Source: Acidobacteriaceae bacterium
GTDB lineage: Bacteria > Acidobacteriota > Terriglobia > Bryobacterales > Bryobacteraceae
DNA: 64,000 bases
Assembly: GCA_019240475.1 (NCBI GenBank)
Contig: JAFAYI010000017.1
Coordinates: 1 to 64,000 of the forward strand
Direction: 5' to 3'
Below are positions 44,227 through 53,077 of the stretch, piece after piece. The notes below the pieces were generated by a model, which worked only from the letters and a program-made list of their open reading frames with translations, was not told the DNA's origin and did no database searches. A program made the position numbers and the translations under genes. Position 1 is the stretch's first letter, and each line of letters begins with the position of its first letter.

Positions 44227-46030
44227 GATCTCCCGGTTGTGTTTTCGCTTTGATTTGTTTCATGGCGCCGACCGCGCCGAGGGCGCCATAGGGGTCGTCG
44301 GTTGAAACGGAAGGAAGCGCAGTGGCGCCCATCCAGCCGCCGATGCCGGAGTAGATGGCCACGTATTGCTTGCCGTCGGGACCAAGGAACGTCATGGGGT
44401 TACCGACTATTCCGGAAGCCGTTTTGAACTGCCAAAGCACCTTGCCGGAGCGAGCATCGACGGCCCGGAACCAACCCTCCATGGTTCCGTAGAACACGAC
44501 ATCTCCTCCGGTACTGAGAACTCCGCTGTAGACGGGCAGATCCGGGTCTTTGATGGACCAGACTTTCCGCGCCTTTTGAATATCCCAAGCCATGAACTCA
44601 CCCTGATAACCTCCCGGGCCCGGATACATTCGCACGCTTGCGCCTAGATACGGGGTTCCGGCAATGTAATTCACCGAAGTTCCTTCGTAATCCATGCATG
44701 TGTTATGCGCGGAGATATATAGATAGCCCGTTCGGGGCGACAGCGAAGAGGGAACAAATTCCTTAGCGCCAGTGGAAGAGGGACAGATATGCGTCGCGTA
44801 GTGACCGAAGTGGGTGCGCTTCTCTGGATCGATGGCGGGAAGACCGGTTTTCAGGTCGTAACCGCTCGACCAGTTCACGGGTTCGAACTTTTCGGCTGAC
44901 AAGACTTCACCGGTTTCGCGATCGAGCACAAAGACGTAGCCAGTGCGGCCGGGATGAATCAAGAGCTTGCGCGATTTTCCCTGCCATGGCATGTCGATCA
45001 GAACGTTCTCCATGATTTCGTCGTAATCCCACGCGTCGTGAGGCACGATCTGGTAAGCCCATTTGGCATAGCCGGTTTCGGGATTACGCGCCCAAATGGT
45101 GATCGACCATTTGTTGTCTCCCGGCCGCATATCCGGGTTCCAGACGCCGGGATTACCGGTGCCGTAATAAATAAGGTTTAGCTCCGGATCATAGGAGATC
45201 CATCCCCAGATGGTTCCACCGCCCATTTTCCACTGGCCTGGAGTCCAACTGGACAGTCCCAGATCCTTGCCCCGGTCCTTGGCGTAGAACGGTCTGAAAT
45301 CGGAGCCGATGCGCGCATCTTGATCCGAACCGCTGTTGAAAGCGCGCCAGAGAATCTTGCCGGTCTTGGAATCGAGCGCGGTAAGGCGCCCACGAACGCC
45401 GAGCTCTCCGCCGCTGTCGCCGACTAAGACGACGCCTTTCACGACGATAGGCGCCATAGTGGTCGTCTCGCCGAATTTGATGTCGCCGACCTTCGTTCTC
45501 CAGACCTCTTTTCCGGTGTTCGCATCCACCGCGACTGTGTATGAGTCCAGTAAGTTATAGATGATGTAACCGTTGGCGTAACTGGCGCCGCGGTTCACGA
45601 CATCGCAGCACGCGATACCGACAGCGGCAATCTGCGGGTTGGGATGATATATCCACTTTTGAGGGAAGCCGGGCTGCGTCAGATCAAACGCCATAAGATT
45701 GTTCGGATAGGGCGTGACCACATACATCGTGTTGTTGACAACTAACGGCTGGCCTTCGTGCCCTTGCGGGATGCCGGTGGACATGGTTGCGACGACATGC
45801 AGGTTTTGGACATTGCCGGTGTTGATCTTGTCGAGCGGACTATAGCGCGTGTTGCCGTAATCTCCAGCAGGCATCGCCCACTCGCCGGCCGCGACGGGCG
45901 AGACTATGTGAAACCCGGCGAGCTCTCCCGGGATGGTTTCAGTACTTCCGCTGTTGTTCTGGGCGGTGGCGAGCGTTGCAAGGATGGACGCGAATATCGC
46001 GATCAGAAGAAAGAGCTTGGTTCGGTTCAT
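44204..46030 (-). CDS. xoxF: Lanthanide-type PQQ alcohol dehydrogenase (XoxF-like)
   Basis: 608 aa with signal peptide (LFLLIAIFASILATLATA). The mature protein is an eight-bladed quinoprotein with adjacent cysteines at 141-142 (IACCDVVNRG), which close over PQQ. Glu209 (GDSGGELG), Asn293 (GTGNPG), catalytic Asp335 and Asp337 in HDAWDYDE match the Glu/Asn/Asp/Asp pattern of XoxF; the extra Asp two residues after the catalytic one marks lanthanide rather than calcium use. So this should oxidise methanol or another primary alcohol in the periplasm with a light lanthanide. Substrate preference cannot be read. Its start overlaps the cytochrome gene by 4 nt. Confidence 0.94.
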   Translation of the reverse strand: MNRTKLFLLIAIFASILATLATAQNNSGSTETIPGELAGFHIVSPVAAGEWAMPAGDYGNTRYSPLDKINTGNVQNLHVVATMSTGIPQGHEGQPLVVNNTMYVVTPYPNNLMAFDLTQPGFPQKWIYHPNPQIAAVGIACCDVVNRGASYANGYIIYNLLDSYTVAVDANTGKEVWRTKVGDIKFGETTTMAPIVVKGVVLVGDSGGELGVRGRLTALDSKTGKILWRAFNSGSDQDARIGSDFRPFYAKDRGKDLGLSSWTPGQWKMGGGTIWGWISYDPELNLIYYGTGNPGVWNPDMRPGDNKWSITIWARNPETGYAKWAYQIVPHDAWDYDEIMENVLIDMPWQGKSRKLLIHPGRTGYVFVLDRETGEVLSAEKFEPVNWSSGYDLKTGLPAIDPEKRTHFGHYATHICPSSTGAKEFVPSSLSPRTGYLYISAHNTCMDYEGTSVNYIAGTPYLGASVRMYPGPGGYQGEFMAWDIQKARKVWSIKDPDLPVYSGVLSTGGDVVFYGTMEGWFRAVDARSGKVLWQFKTASGIVGNPMTFLGPDGKQYVAIYSGIGGWMGATALPSVSTDDPYGALGAVGAMKQIKAKTQPGDLVYVFGY

Positions 46031-46428
46031 TGCAATGTATACAGGTAAGCCGCTACATCGTGAGCCTGTTGACTAGTAAGCCCCAGGTTCGGCATGGCCG
46101 TTTTCGGTTCTACCGCGGCAGGATCTTTAAGCCAGCGTGCCAGGTTATCGGGGGAATTGGGAAGCTCGCCCGCGATCATCGTTCTTCGCGCAAACAATGT
46201 AAGTGGGGGGCCAACTAATCCTCGCGCAGTTCGGATACCGGGGATGATGTGGCACGAACCGCAGCCATAGCTTTGAATGAGTTGTTTGCCATGCAGAGGG
46301 TTCCCCTCGACAGCAACCGTATAAGCGCGGGTGACTTTGCCTCCCGTGCAGGCAAGGGACCCCACCGCGACAGCAACTAGTAACACAACCCCGGATGCCG
46401 GCAGCGGTCTCACCGCGCCCTCACGCAA
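46027..46428 (-). CDS. Exported cytochrome c, likely XoxF electron acceptor (XoxG-like)
   Basis: 133 aa. A hydrophobic signal region (SGVVLLVAVAVGSLAC) is probably a lipoprotein signal. One heme motif GCGSCHIIPGIRTARGLVGP, and an axial Met in KTAMPNLGL. It sits directly upstream of xoxF with an ATGA overlap, so it is the natural acceptor of electrons from the dehydrogenase. Class I by motif spacing. It is shorter than typical XoxG, hence the cautious name. Confidence 0.85.
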   Translation of the reverse strand: MREGAVRPLPASGVVLLVAVAVGSLACTGGKVTRAYTVAVEGNPLHGKQLIQSYGCGSCHIIPGIRTARGLVGPPLTLFARRTMIAGELPNSPDNLARWLKDPAAVEPKTAMPNLGLTSQQAHDVAAYLYTLQ

Positions 46429-46823
46429 AGCTTGAGAATCAGCAGCGGAATTGTCAACCAGATCAGGCCGATGCCTAACGTAAAACTAACGAACACGCCG
46501 AGCAGAGCCATGAACTCTCGGCGGCCGGGGCTTTCCGCTTCGCCCAGCGTGGGCGCATCCGAAAGGCGGCGCCAGTTGCGATAGGAGATGAGACCGGCAG
46601 CGACGGCCAGCCCGATTAAGAGCACCGCGGCCGAGCTATACAGCAGAACAGCGCCCGGCCGCGGAGTACCTCCTCCGAGTTGCGTATTTTCGACACAAGC
46701 CCACCAAGTGATGAGCACGTAACCGGCGCTGAGAACGATCCAGCTTGCGGCCGATCCAGTGAAACCGAACCAAAGTTGCCGGGAAGGAACGGGATGCTGC
46801 GGATTGTGGGACGAGCTAGCCAT
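46410..46823 (-). CDS. Small membrane protein of the oxidase operon (about 4 helices)
   Basis: 137 aa. Hydrophobic segments at about 20-40, 55-80 and 105-135, the last possibly two helices. There are no heme or metal ligands in a recognisable motif. It overlaps the subunit III gene by 8 nt and the cytochrome gene by 19 nt, so it is certainly translated as part of the operon. Position suggests an oxidase subunit IV-like or assembly protein, but I do not recognise the family. Confidence 0.75.
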   Translation of the reverse strand: MASSSHNPQHPVPSRQLWFGFTGSAASWIVLSAGYVLITWWACVENTQLGGGTPRPGAVLLYSSAAVLLIGLAVAAGLISYRNWRRLSDAPTLGEAESPGRREFMALLGVFVSFTLGIGLIWLTIPLLILKLCVRAR

Positions 46824-47433
46824 GGGCGATCATGTTCGGAATGACATACAGGACTAGAACAACGAGTATCCAGACGACGTCGACGAAGTGCCAATAGAGC
46901 GCGACGGTTTCATAGGGACGGAAAGGCGTTTCGCGGGCCGGGGCGTAGCGCGGCAGAACAAGTACATAGGCGAGCATCAACAACCCGACAATGACGTGAG
47001 CGGCGTGGAAGCTGGTGATCGCGTAAAAGATCGAGCCGTAAGAGTCACTGAACGGAGTTAATGTCTTCCAATGATCTATATATTCGTAGGCTTGTAGGAC
47101 GAGAAAGACCAAGCCCATGAAGATAGTTACCGCGAGCAGGAATCGGGCGGCTGCATAACGCCGCTCGACAACGCGGCGCTTTCCCCACTCCAGGACGAAG
47201 CTGCTCGACACCAAAATGGCCAGCAGCACGAGGGCGATGAGGAGTTTGGGCGGATGATCCACCTGCCAACGCGCCTTGTTATTACCTAAGTAGAAGTAAG
47301 CGGCAAAGAAGCTGGCGAAGAGCGCGGACTCAGTGGCAATGACACACCACATGGCATAGCTGCCTCGGCGCTCTTCGAGGGGTAATTCGGAAATAGATGG
47401 GCTGGACCGGGGACATTGCAGCGCGACACTCAT
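46816..47433 (-). CDS. ctaE: Cytochrome c oxidase subunit III
   Basis: 205 aa from the ATG at 47433, which overlaps the subunit I stop (ATGA); a longer in-frame extension to 47628 is antisense-like filler within subunit I. Five helices, with YAMWCVIATESALFASFFAA, GLVFLVLQAYEYIDHW, TSFHAAHVIVGLLML, then YWHFVDVVWILVVLVLYVIP, the family's last-helix signature. Five-helix form of bacterial oxidases. Confidence 0.93.
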   Translation of the reverse strand: MSVALQCPRSSPSISELPLEERRGSYAMWCVIATESALFASFFAAYFYLGNNKARWQVDHPPKLLIALVLLAILVSSSFVLEWGKRRVVERRYAAARFLLAVTIFMGLVFLVLQAYEYIDHWKTLTPFSDSYGSIFYAITSFHAAHVIVGLLMLAYVLVLPRYAPARETPFRPYETVALYWHFVDVVWILVVLVLYVIPNMIAHG

Positions 47434-49310
47434 TGCGTCGCCTCCGCAGGTTTTGGCCATAGCCAATAGTAAGTAAGAAGCACGGTGATCAAGAACGACA
47501 GTAACGCGCCCATCAACCACTGAAACACCAGAGCGAAGAAGAAGAAAAACAGCACGATGGCCAATATGAGAGGCACTAACGTGTCTTTCGGAATGGTTGC
47601 TATAGAGGTCGGCTCCGCATCGAGCCAACTTGTGACAAGCGTGAGGCGCTGCTCGTCGAGAATACGATCGTTCGCAGGATCGCTTTCCTCCTCATAGTCG
47701 TCCCAAAGCGGATGCCGGGAAATCACAGTAGGAATGTGGACCGTTGCGTAAGGTTTGGGGGGCGATTCGGTTTCCCACTCGAGTCCGTCCGAGTTCCACG
47801 GATTTTTGCCGGCGAGAGGACCGTTGCGCAAGCTCCAAAGCAGGTTGAGTATGCTTATCAAGATACCGATACCTAAGACAAACGCTCCGACCGTCACGAT
47901 TACGTTCATATTTTCGAGTCCGAGACCGGACTGATAGGTGTAGATTCGGCGTGGCATCCCGATCAGTCCTAGGATGTGCATCGGGAAGAAACCCACGTTG
48001 AAACCGATGAACATGATCCAAAAACTACACTTGCCGAGCGCCTCATCCAGTTTTCGGCCCGTCATTTTGGGCAGCCAATAATAGAAGCCCGCGAAAACGG
48101 GAAAGACGTTCGCGCCGATTAAGACGTAGTGAATGTGAGCAACTATATAGTAAGTATTATGAACTTGCCAGTCCACAGGAATGATACCGGTGAATACGCC
48201 ACTTAGTCCGCCAACAACTAACAGCGCAATAGAGCCTACCGCGAAATACATTGCGGACGTTAGCACAGGACGTCCCATCCAGATTGTCGCGATCCATGCG
48301 AACACCTGAACTGCCGTAAAGATAGAAATCGTCATGCTTCCGGCGCTAAAAAAGCTCATCGCCATGTCGGACATGCCTACTGTGAACATGTGGTGCAGCC
48401 AGACGCTGAAACCCACGAGGCCGGTCAGAATTGTCGCGATTGCGATATAGGGATAGCCGACAATCGGACGGCGAGAGAAGACAGGGACGATGAGCGAGAC
48501 CATTCCCGTGGCAGGAAGGAAGATCACATATACCCAAGGATGGCCGAAGAACCAGAAGAGTTGTTGCCAAAGCATGGGATCGCCACCGTTGGCGATTTTG
48601 AAGAAATGAGTTCCCCATTGGCGATCTAATTCGAGGAAGACGCACGCTGCCGTCAGAGCAGGCAATGCGAAGAGAATAAGGAACGAGATAGTCAGCGTGC
48701 TGTAAAGGAACAACGGCATTTTGCTGATCGCCATGCCGGGAGCACGGAGCCGCAAAATGGTCACGATAGAGTTGATGGCCGCGCCCGTAGTGGAGATGGT
48801 GAGGAAGATGAGCGAGAGGGCATAAAAATCCATTCCACGGCTTGGGGAATAGCGCGTGCCCGTATATGGAAAGTAGGCGAACCAACCGGCGTGCGGCGCT
48901 TGGCCAATAAGTGGCGCGACATAGAGAAAAATGCCGGAAATGAGAAATGACCAGTAAGTGAAAGCATTTAGTCTCGGATACGCCATATCTCGCGCGCCGA
49001 TCATGAGCGGCACGAGATAGACCGCAAAACCTGTTAGTATCGGCGAGGCGTACCAGAAGATCATGGTGACGCCATGCATCGTGAAGACCTGATCGTAGAC
49101 TTCCGGCGAGAGGAAAGCCTGATCCGGGCGCGAAAGCTGGATTCGCATCAGCAGGGCTTCCAAGCCTCCCACCAAGAGAAAGGCGAAGGCTGTGACTAGA
49201 TAGCGGATTCCTAACTCTTTGTGATCGACTGTCGCGAACCACCCTCGCAGCGTTTTGGGAGTCTCCCAAAGCTCGGTCAGCCTGCTTTCAATGGAAGCGA
49301 CGTCGCTCAT
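47430..49310 (-). CDS. ctaD: Cytochrome c oxidase subunit I with C-terminal extra helices
   Basis: 626 aa. Heme-copper core is present: heme-a ligand in FTMHGVTMIFW (His79), CuB ligands in GHPWVY (His257, Tyr261) and WLHHMFTVGM, and heme-a3 ligand region in YYIVAHIHYVLIG. The conserved A-type Glu of the D-channel is Trp259 here (HPWVY instead of HPEVY), and the YS motif used by A2-type enzymes is not at the preceding positions (WFFGHP). The C-terminus adds about 60 residues with two helices, probably a fused subunit IV. It is the first gene of the nine-gene operon. Confidence 0.95.
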   Translation of the reverse strand: MSDVASIESRLTELWETPKTLRGWFATVDHKELGIRYLVTAFAFLLVGGLEALLMRIQLSRPDQAFLSPEVYDQVFTMHGVTMIFWYASPILTGFAVYLVPLMIGARDMAYPRLNAFTYWSFLISGIFLYVAPLIGQAPHAGWFAYFPYTGTRYSPSRGMDFYALSLIFLTISTTGAAINSIVTILRLRAPGMAISKMPLFLYSTLTISFLILFALPALTAACVFLELDRQWGTHFFKIANGGDPMLWQQLFWFFGHPWVYVIFLPATGMVSLIVPVFSRRPIVGYPYIAIATILTGLVGFSVWLHHMFTVGMSDMAMSFFSAGSMTISIFTAVQVFAWIATIWMGRPVLTSAMYFAVGSIALLVVGGLSGVFTGIIPVDWQVHNTYYIVAHIHYVLIGANVFPVFAGFYYWLPKMTGRKLDEALGKCSFWIMFIGFNVGFFPMHILGLIGMPRRIYTYQSGLGLENMNVIVTVGAFVLGIGILISILNLLWSLRNGPLAGKNPWNSDGLEWETESPPKPYATVHIPTVISRHPLWDDYEEESDPANDRILDEQRLTLVTSWLDAEPTSIATIPKDTLVPLILAIVLFFFFFALVFQWLMGALLSFLITVLLTYYWLWPKPAEATQ

Positions 49311-49373
49311 CTCGACCCATCCTTCTTATGACGCCGGAGGCCGAACAAACGCGACTTAACTGATTACTAGCAA

Positions 49374-49391
49374 AATCTCTAGTTAGAGATT
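49374..49391. promoter_or_regulatory. Perfect 18-bp palindrome upstream of the oxidase-xoxF operon
   Basis: AATCTCTAGTTAGAGATT has 8-bp perfect arms around a 2-bp centre, 64 nt before the subunit I start codon, in the only promoter region of the nine-gene operon. Size and position fit a dimeric regulator's operator. The regulator cannot be named. Confidence 0.5.
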
Positions 49392-50192
49392 GGGATCGTA
49401 TGTCGGCGCGCCGCCCCGAAGCTTGCCGGAGACCTTCGACTAACGACCCCATGGCGCCTGAGAAGCCGCTGAGGATGGGGGGATGCGAAGTATGGTGCTG
49501 GACGTAGGGGTACGAACCAAGAGGCAGCCAATTGGCAACCCCAAGTTGCTGATTCTACGTTGCCAGACATGCCACGATTGCCACGAGCGCCAGGAATCAT
49601 TGCCCGGTATTGCCCGGTGGAAAATCTGCCGAGAATGGCGCGATGACATCTGCGAGTAGGTGGAACAGGAGAATCGATCTTAATGACCAAAACGAGTTCG
49701 GCGGTTGAGCACGCAAGGGGTGAGGCACAGGGCTGCTCCAAACAGAAGCTGTTAACGACCGCCCTGATAATCGTTGTATGCCGGTGCCGAACTCTCTCGC
49801 ATGGATGGAGAGCGTGGATGCGAAGATGATCCGCGCGCATGAGCATCTTGAAACATTCGCTCGCGAAGCGGATGAGTATCTCTGGACGATCAGGCTGAAG
49901 ATGTACCTCAAGAGCGCGCTGTTAATTGGCTGTGTCGGCGACATGCGGAGAAGTGGCGCTTCAGTTAATTCCCAAGTGACCCTGCCGCAACGAAAGACTC
50001 ATTGACTTGCACCTGCATCGCGCGACTACAAGCACCTCCCAGACGCATCAGGTATTCTCGCCCGATCCTTTCAGATCTTTTTTGAGCAACATTCCCAGTC
50101 CTGAGTCTCACTAAGGTTAGTCAATCGCTTCTAATCCACAGGTTGGGGACCCGCTCGCTCGCGCCTTCAGCGGGCAACGCGTAAGGGGCTCT
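49392..50192. other. Accessory intergenic stretch, no intact gene
   Basis: No convincing full-length frame is present. Codon patterns and base composition differ from the flanking operon. The only gene-like part is a start fragment at 49778. Confidence 0.5.
49778..50005 (+). pseudogene. Truncated start of a helical hypothetical protein
   Basis: A 75-codon frame opens MPVPNSLAWMESVDAKMIRA then HEHLETFAREADEYLWTIRL. This matches, from memory, the start of a common family whose members begin with a short lead and a KxxRAxEHLxxLxxE helix. The similarity stops after about 45 residues and the rest looks random, so it is a decayed piece. No ribosome site is visible. Confidence 0.35.
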
Positions 50193-50576
50193 ATGTCGAG
50201 ACAAGTCTATCATTCATTGCGCGCTCCGCTCCGCGCGCTCGCTTTTCCAGCCGCAATCGCCATCCCGGCTTTCGCCCAAGGACCCGCCTCGGGTTAGGAC
50301 GGCAATTACACCGGCTGGGACCTCCACGCCTGCAACGCGACTACCGTGAATTACACCTGGTGCTCCAGCCAGGTCGCCCAAAGCGGCAAGGACGGCTTCG
50401 GCATGTACTTCGACATTCCGGTGAATCCGACAATGGCAGTCCGGCCGGCCAGCTCGGCTTCAGGACCGATGACGTCCGGCAGGCAATCGATCACGGCCGC
50501 TATTTGCCGCCATGCGGGGGTAGCTATTGGGGCTGCAGGAACGATGACTCAAGAGTTCAAGGCTTGGGAGGGGTAG
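50193..50576 (+). pseudogene. Disrupted gene for a small exported protein (in-frame TAG, probable frameshift)
   Basis: An ATG at 50193 opens a signal peptide (RALAFPAAIAIPAFAQ) and is stopped after 34 codons by TAG at 50295-50297. The same frame continues with a plausible sequence (DGNYTGWDLHACNATTVNYT then WCSSQVAQSGKDGFGMYFDI), and near 50435 the sensible reading moves to the +1 frame (PAGQLGFRTDDVRQAIDHGR then YLPPCGGSYWGCRNDD). I infer an inactivated gene with a stop and a frameshift. A sequencing error or recoding is possible but less likely. Confidence 0.45.
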
Positions 50577-51438
50577 CTTTATCTACTTCATCGAACAGTG
50601 CGAGCAGACACTGAGCTTTATGCCGGAAATTTTCTTCCAATTGGGCCAAATGCTTATTGATGCATTTGTCAAGCTGCGGGTCAAGCTCTTGCGACTTTTT
50701 GAAAAGACGACAGCCGGGAATTATAACAACCTTATGCCTTTTGGAGGCCCGCTCATTATCTTGCTTAAGTGTCTTCTGATCTTCCTTAAACAGGTCCTTT
50801 ACGCCTGGATCAATGGCCTCGAGATATTTATCTATCGGATCGCAAGTGGCCCTATCGCTTCTTGCGCCGGTGAGCTTTATCATTTTACTCAGCACCTCCT
50901 GTTCCGCATCTCGGTGAGTTTGAACCTCCGCGTTGCCGATCTCAGCTGTGCACGCGGCAAAGAAAATAGAAACGCCGTTACCAACCACACCGATTACGTC
51001 ACCTTTGTGCTGTACGTGTAAGTTTGTTGAGAGTTGCATACCCGTTCCGATCCCCTGCAAGATAGATCCGGCCCATATGTTATGCAGCTTATGCCAACGA
51101 AAGGCGGCCTCGTCCTCCTCCACTTCCTCGTCCCCCTTTTGCATCTGTATACGAGCATCAACTATTTCTTCTAACTTCAGAGCCGCCTTGATTTGACCGC
51201 GAATAAGCGCCTCACGCGTCTGCTGGCGCTTGCCATCCGACCACGGCAATGAGCCCGCAAGCTCTTCGCAAATGCCAAGCGATTTTGCAGTGGAAGTCAC
51301 CTCCGGGTTCTTAGAGCCGCAATCCTCCGGAGTGGGAGGGGTGGACGTGTTCTGCACAGCCAGTCCTTCACGGCTCTGCATCAAGAACAGCACTCCAAAG
51401 ACAACTCGGCCCAACCAGCGAATTGCTCTTATTTTCAC
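50557..51438 (-). CDS. Unrecognised exported or membrane protein, cysteine-containing
   Basis: 293 aa from a GTG at 51438, preceded by GGGAGG 7 nt away (51446-51451); this decides against the earlier in-frame GTG at 51453. The N-terminus is a signal-like segment (IRWLGRVVFGVLFLMQSREG). A second hydrophobic patch is near the centre (DVIGVVGNGVSIFFAACTAE), separating an acidic helical half from a basic half rich in Lys/Asp/Gln. Six cysteines. The codon use is less GC-rich than neighbours, which points to horizontal origin. No family recognised. Confidence 0.65.
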   Translation of the reverse strand: MKIRAIRWLGRVVFGVLFLMQSREGLAVQNTSTPPTPEDCGSKNPEVTSTAKSLGICEELAGSLPWSDGKRQQTREALIRGQIKAALKLEEIVDARIQMQKGDEEVEEDEAAFRWHKLHNIWAGSILQGIGTGMQLSTNLHVQHKGDVIGVVGNGVSIFFAACTAEIGNAEVQTHRDAEQEVLSKMIKLTGARSDRATCDPIDKYLEAIDPGVKDLFKEDQKTLKQDNERASKRHKVVIIPGCRLFKKSQELDPQLDKCINKHLAQLEENFRHKAQCLLALFDEVDKATPPKP

Positions 51439-51492
51439 AAAGTTACCTCCCACTGATCTTCACAAAAAGTCAACGCTGATTATAATCGAGGG

Positions 51493-51988
51493 TTGGCCGA
51501 TGAATTCAACCAATTCGTTCGCGACAACGACGGCAAGTTCATCGGGCCGGTAAGCGATAGCGTCCGGAGGCAAGCCATCAATTCGGCGTTCTGGGACGAT
51601 AATGAGAAAAAGCTGTACGCGTGGAATCTCGAGCCGAAGCTGCGGCAGTGGCGTTTGTCGATGCGTACATCGCGGCCGCCTCATCGCCGGCGACGAGGAG
51701 GGGCCGCTGTTTCGCACGTTCCACCGGGCGCTCGGGAAAACTCACCTCGAACGCGATGTATCAGCAAGACGTGTTCCGCATGATCCGCAGAAGGGCCGAG
51801 CAGGCGGTGCATCAAGACGAAGATCGGCAATCACACCTTCCGGGCGACCGGCATCACGGCTTACCTGAAAAACGGCGGCACGCTCGAAATGGCGCAGCAC
51901 GTCGCGAATCACGGAAGCCCGTGCACCACGTAGCTCTGTGACGGTGGAGGAGATTTCGCTAGAAGAGATCGAGCGGATCGCGATCTAA
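51493..51988 (+). pseudogene. Decayed tyrosine recombinase (XerC/D-type integrase) remnant
   Basis: Three frames must be joined to read an integrase C-terminus: AAGDEEGPLFRTFH-like sequence at 51670-51740, SNAMYQQDVFRMIRRRAEQA at 51750-51810, then KIGNHTFRATGITAYLKNGG and TLEMAQHVANHGSPCTTKLC at 51818-51945, ending EISLEEIERIAI before the TAA at 51986. HTFRATG holds the catalytic His/Arg pair; the nucleophile Tyr of the usual TTKLYDR is Cys (TTKLCDG), so it is dead on two counts. Upstream 51493-51640 is a fragment (ADEFNQFVRDNDGKFIGPVS) of some other gene. Confidence 0.65.
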
Positions 51989-52035
51989 GAGACCGGAGCT
52001 TGGACTTCGCCCGCAAGGTAGGTAGGCATCACTTC

Positions 52036-52734
52036 ATGCAGCAAGAACCCTTAGAAGAAAGTGCGCCCTATGAGGATGTCGTCGCCGCACTACTTACTTC
52101 TGAGCGGGCAATCTCTGAGGTGTTTTTTGAGCACATCAAACCGGAAAAGCCACTCACGTATGCAGATTTTTTTGGGATGGGTATCGGCCGGCGGGCGTTG
52201 GCTTTATCGTCCGGTTTTCGCGTTATGATCGAGCATCGAAATTCGTTATGTGCATTGCCGATCGTGCGAATGCAGCTTGATACCGCCCTTCGCCTTTACG
52301 CCGGATTCTTCGTTACCGATCATCAGAAATTCTGCCATGCCGTTATGCAGGGCGCGCCGATCGACCGCATGAAGGCCGATGACGGTTCAGTTATGAAAGA
52401 TCGATATCTCGTCAATCGGGTCGCCAAGCGTAACCCGTGGATGACCACCGTTTATAAACTTACGTCGGGATACATCCATTTTTCAGACCGCCACATCTTT
52501 GAAGCAGTGCGAAAAGGCGAAGGCGAGAAGGCGCAAATGGCAATCGGGCCAGTCGATTTCGATAGGAAACCCAAGCACTTCCTCGAACCCATGAGATGCG
52601 TGCACCATCTGAATCTCATCATCGAATTTGCTTTGAAGGACTGGTATTCACGGATGTGTGACCCGAACGGCGTTATCATCTCGGCAAGTGAACTGTGGGG
52701 TGAATACCGCGAACATGAGCCTGATCCGGAATAG
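52036..52734 (+). CDS. Hypothetical cytoplasmic protein
   Basis: 232 aa from the ATG at 52036, with an AAGGTAGGTAGG stretch about 10-20 nt upstream; a TTG at 52000 in the same frame is less likely. The sequence is complete-looking and globular, with several conserved-type patches (FRVMIEHRNSLCALPIVRMQ then LDTALRLYAGFF, GYIHFSDRHIFEAV). The HRN...R...LD...RLYA pattern and GYIHFS recall DUF5677-like or abortive-infection-associated helical proteins, but I cannot assign it. It lies among mobile remnants and next to a toxin-antitoxin pair. Confidence 0.6.
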   Translation: MQQEPLEESAPYEDVVAALLTSERAISEVFFEHIKPEKPLTYADFFGMGIGRRALALSSGFRVMIEHRNSLCALPIVRMQLDTALRLYAGFFVTDHQKFCHAVMQGAPIDRMKADDGSVMKDRYLVNRVAKRNPWMTTVYKLTSGYIHFSDRHIFEAVRKGEGEKAQMAIGPVDFDRKPKHFLEPMRCVHHLNLIIEFALKDWYSRMCDPNGVIISASELWGEYREHEPDPE

Positions 52735-53077
52735 ATGGCCATGAGCTAGACCGGATAATTCCGAATCGGTTCAGGATTTCGCTGAGACACTTTCCCATGC
52801 CGGAAACTAATCTCAAAGCACGCTTCCCCGCTAACGCCCGGAAACGTTCGCCGCCTCCTCACCCTCGGAGGGGATGAATTGCATGCCCACTCATTTCTGC
52901 TTCTGCTTTTGATGCCCATTCCGAGGGCGGGGACCATACAAACAGGACATCGACGTTAACAGCACGTGCAGCGCGATCCGCTTCTAGCGACTCCGGTGGG
53001 TACTCACCGCGCTCCGGCTTCTGCCACGCAAAGCGACGCCGCTCCCGAACACATCCAATAACTTCGGGCGTGTGCCG
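52735..53077. other. Non-coding gap in the accessory region
   Basis: I see no credible gene, RNA or repeat here; short frames lack start signals and family similarity. Confidence 0.45.
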
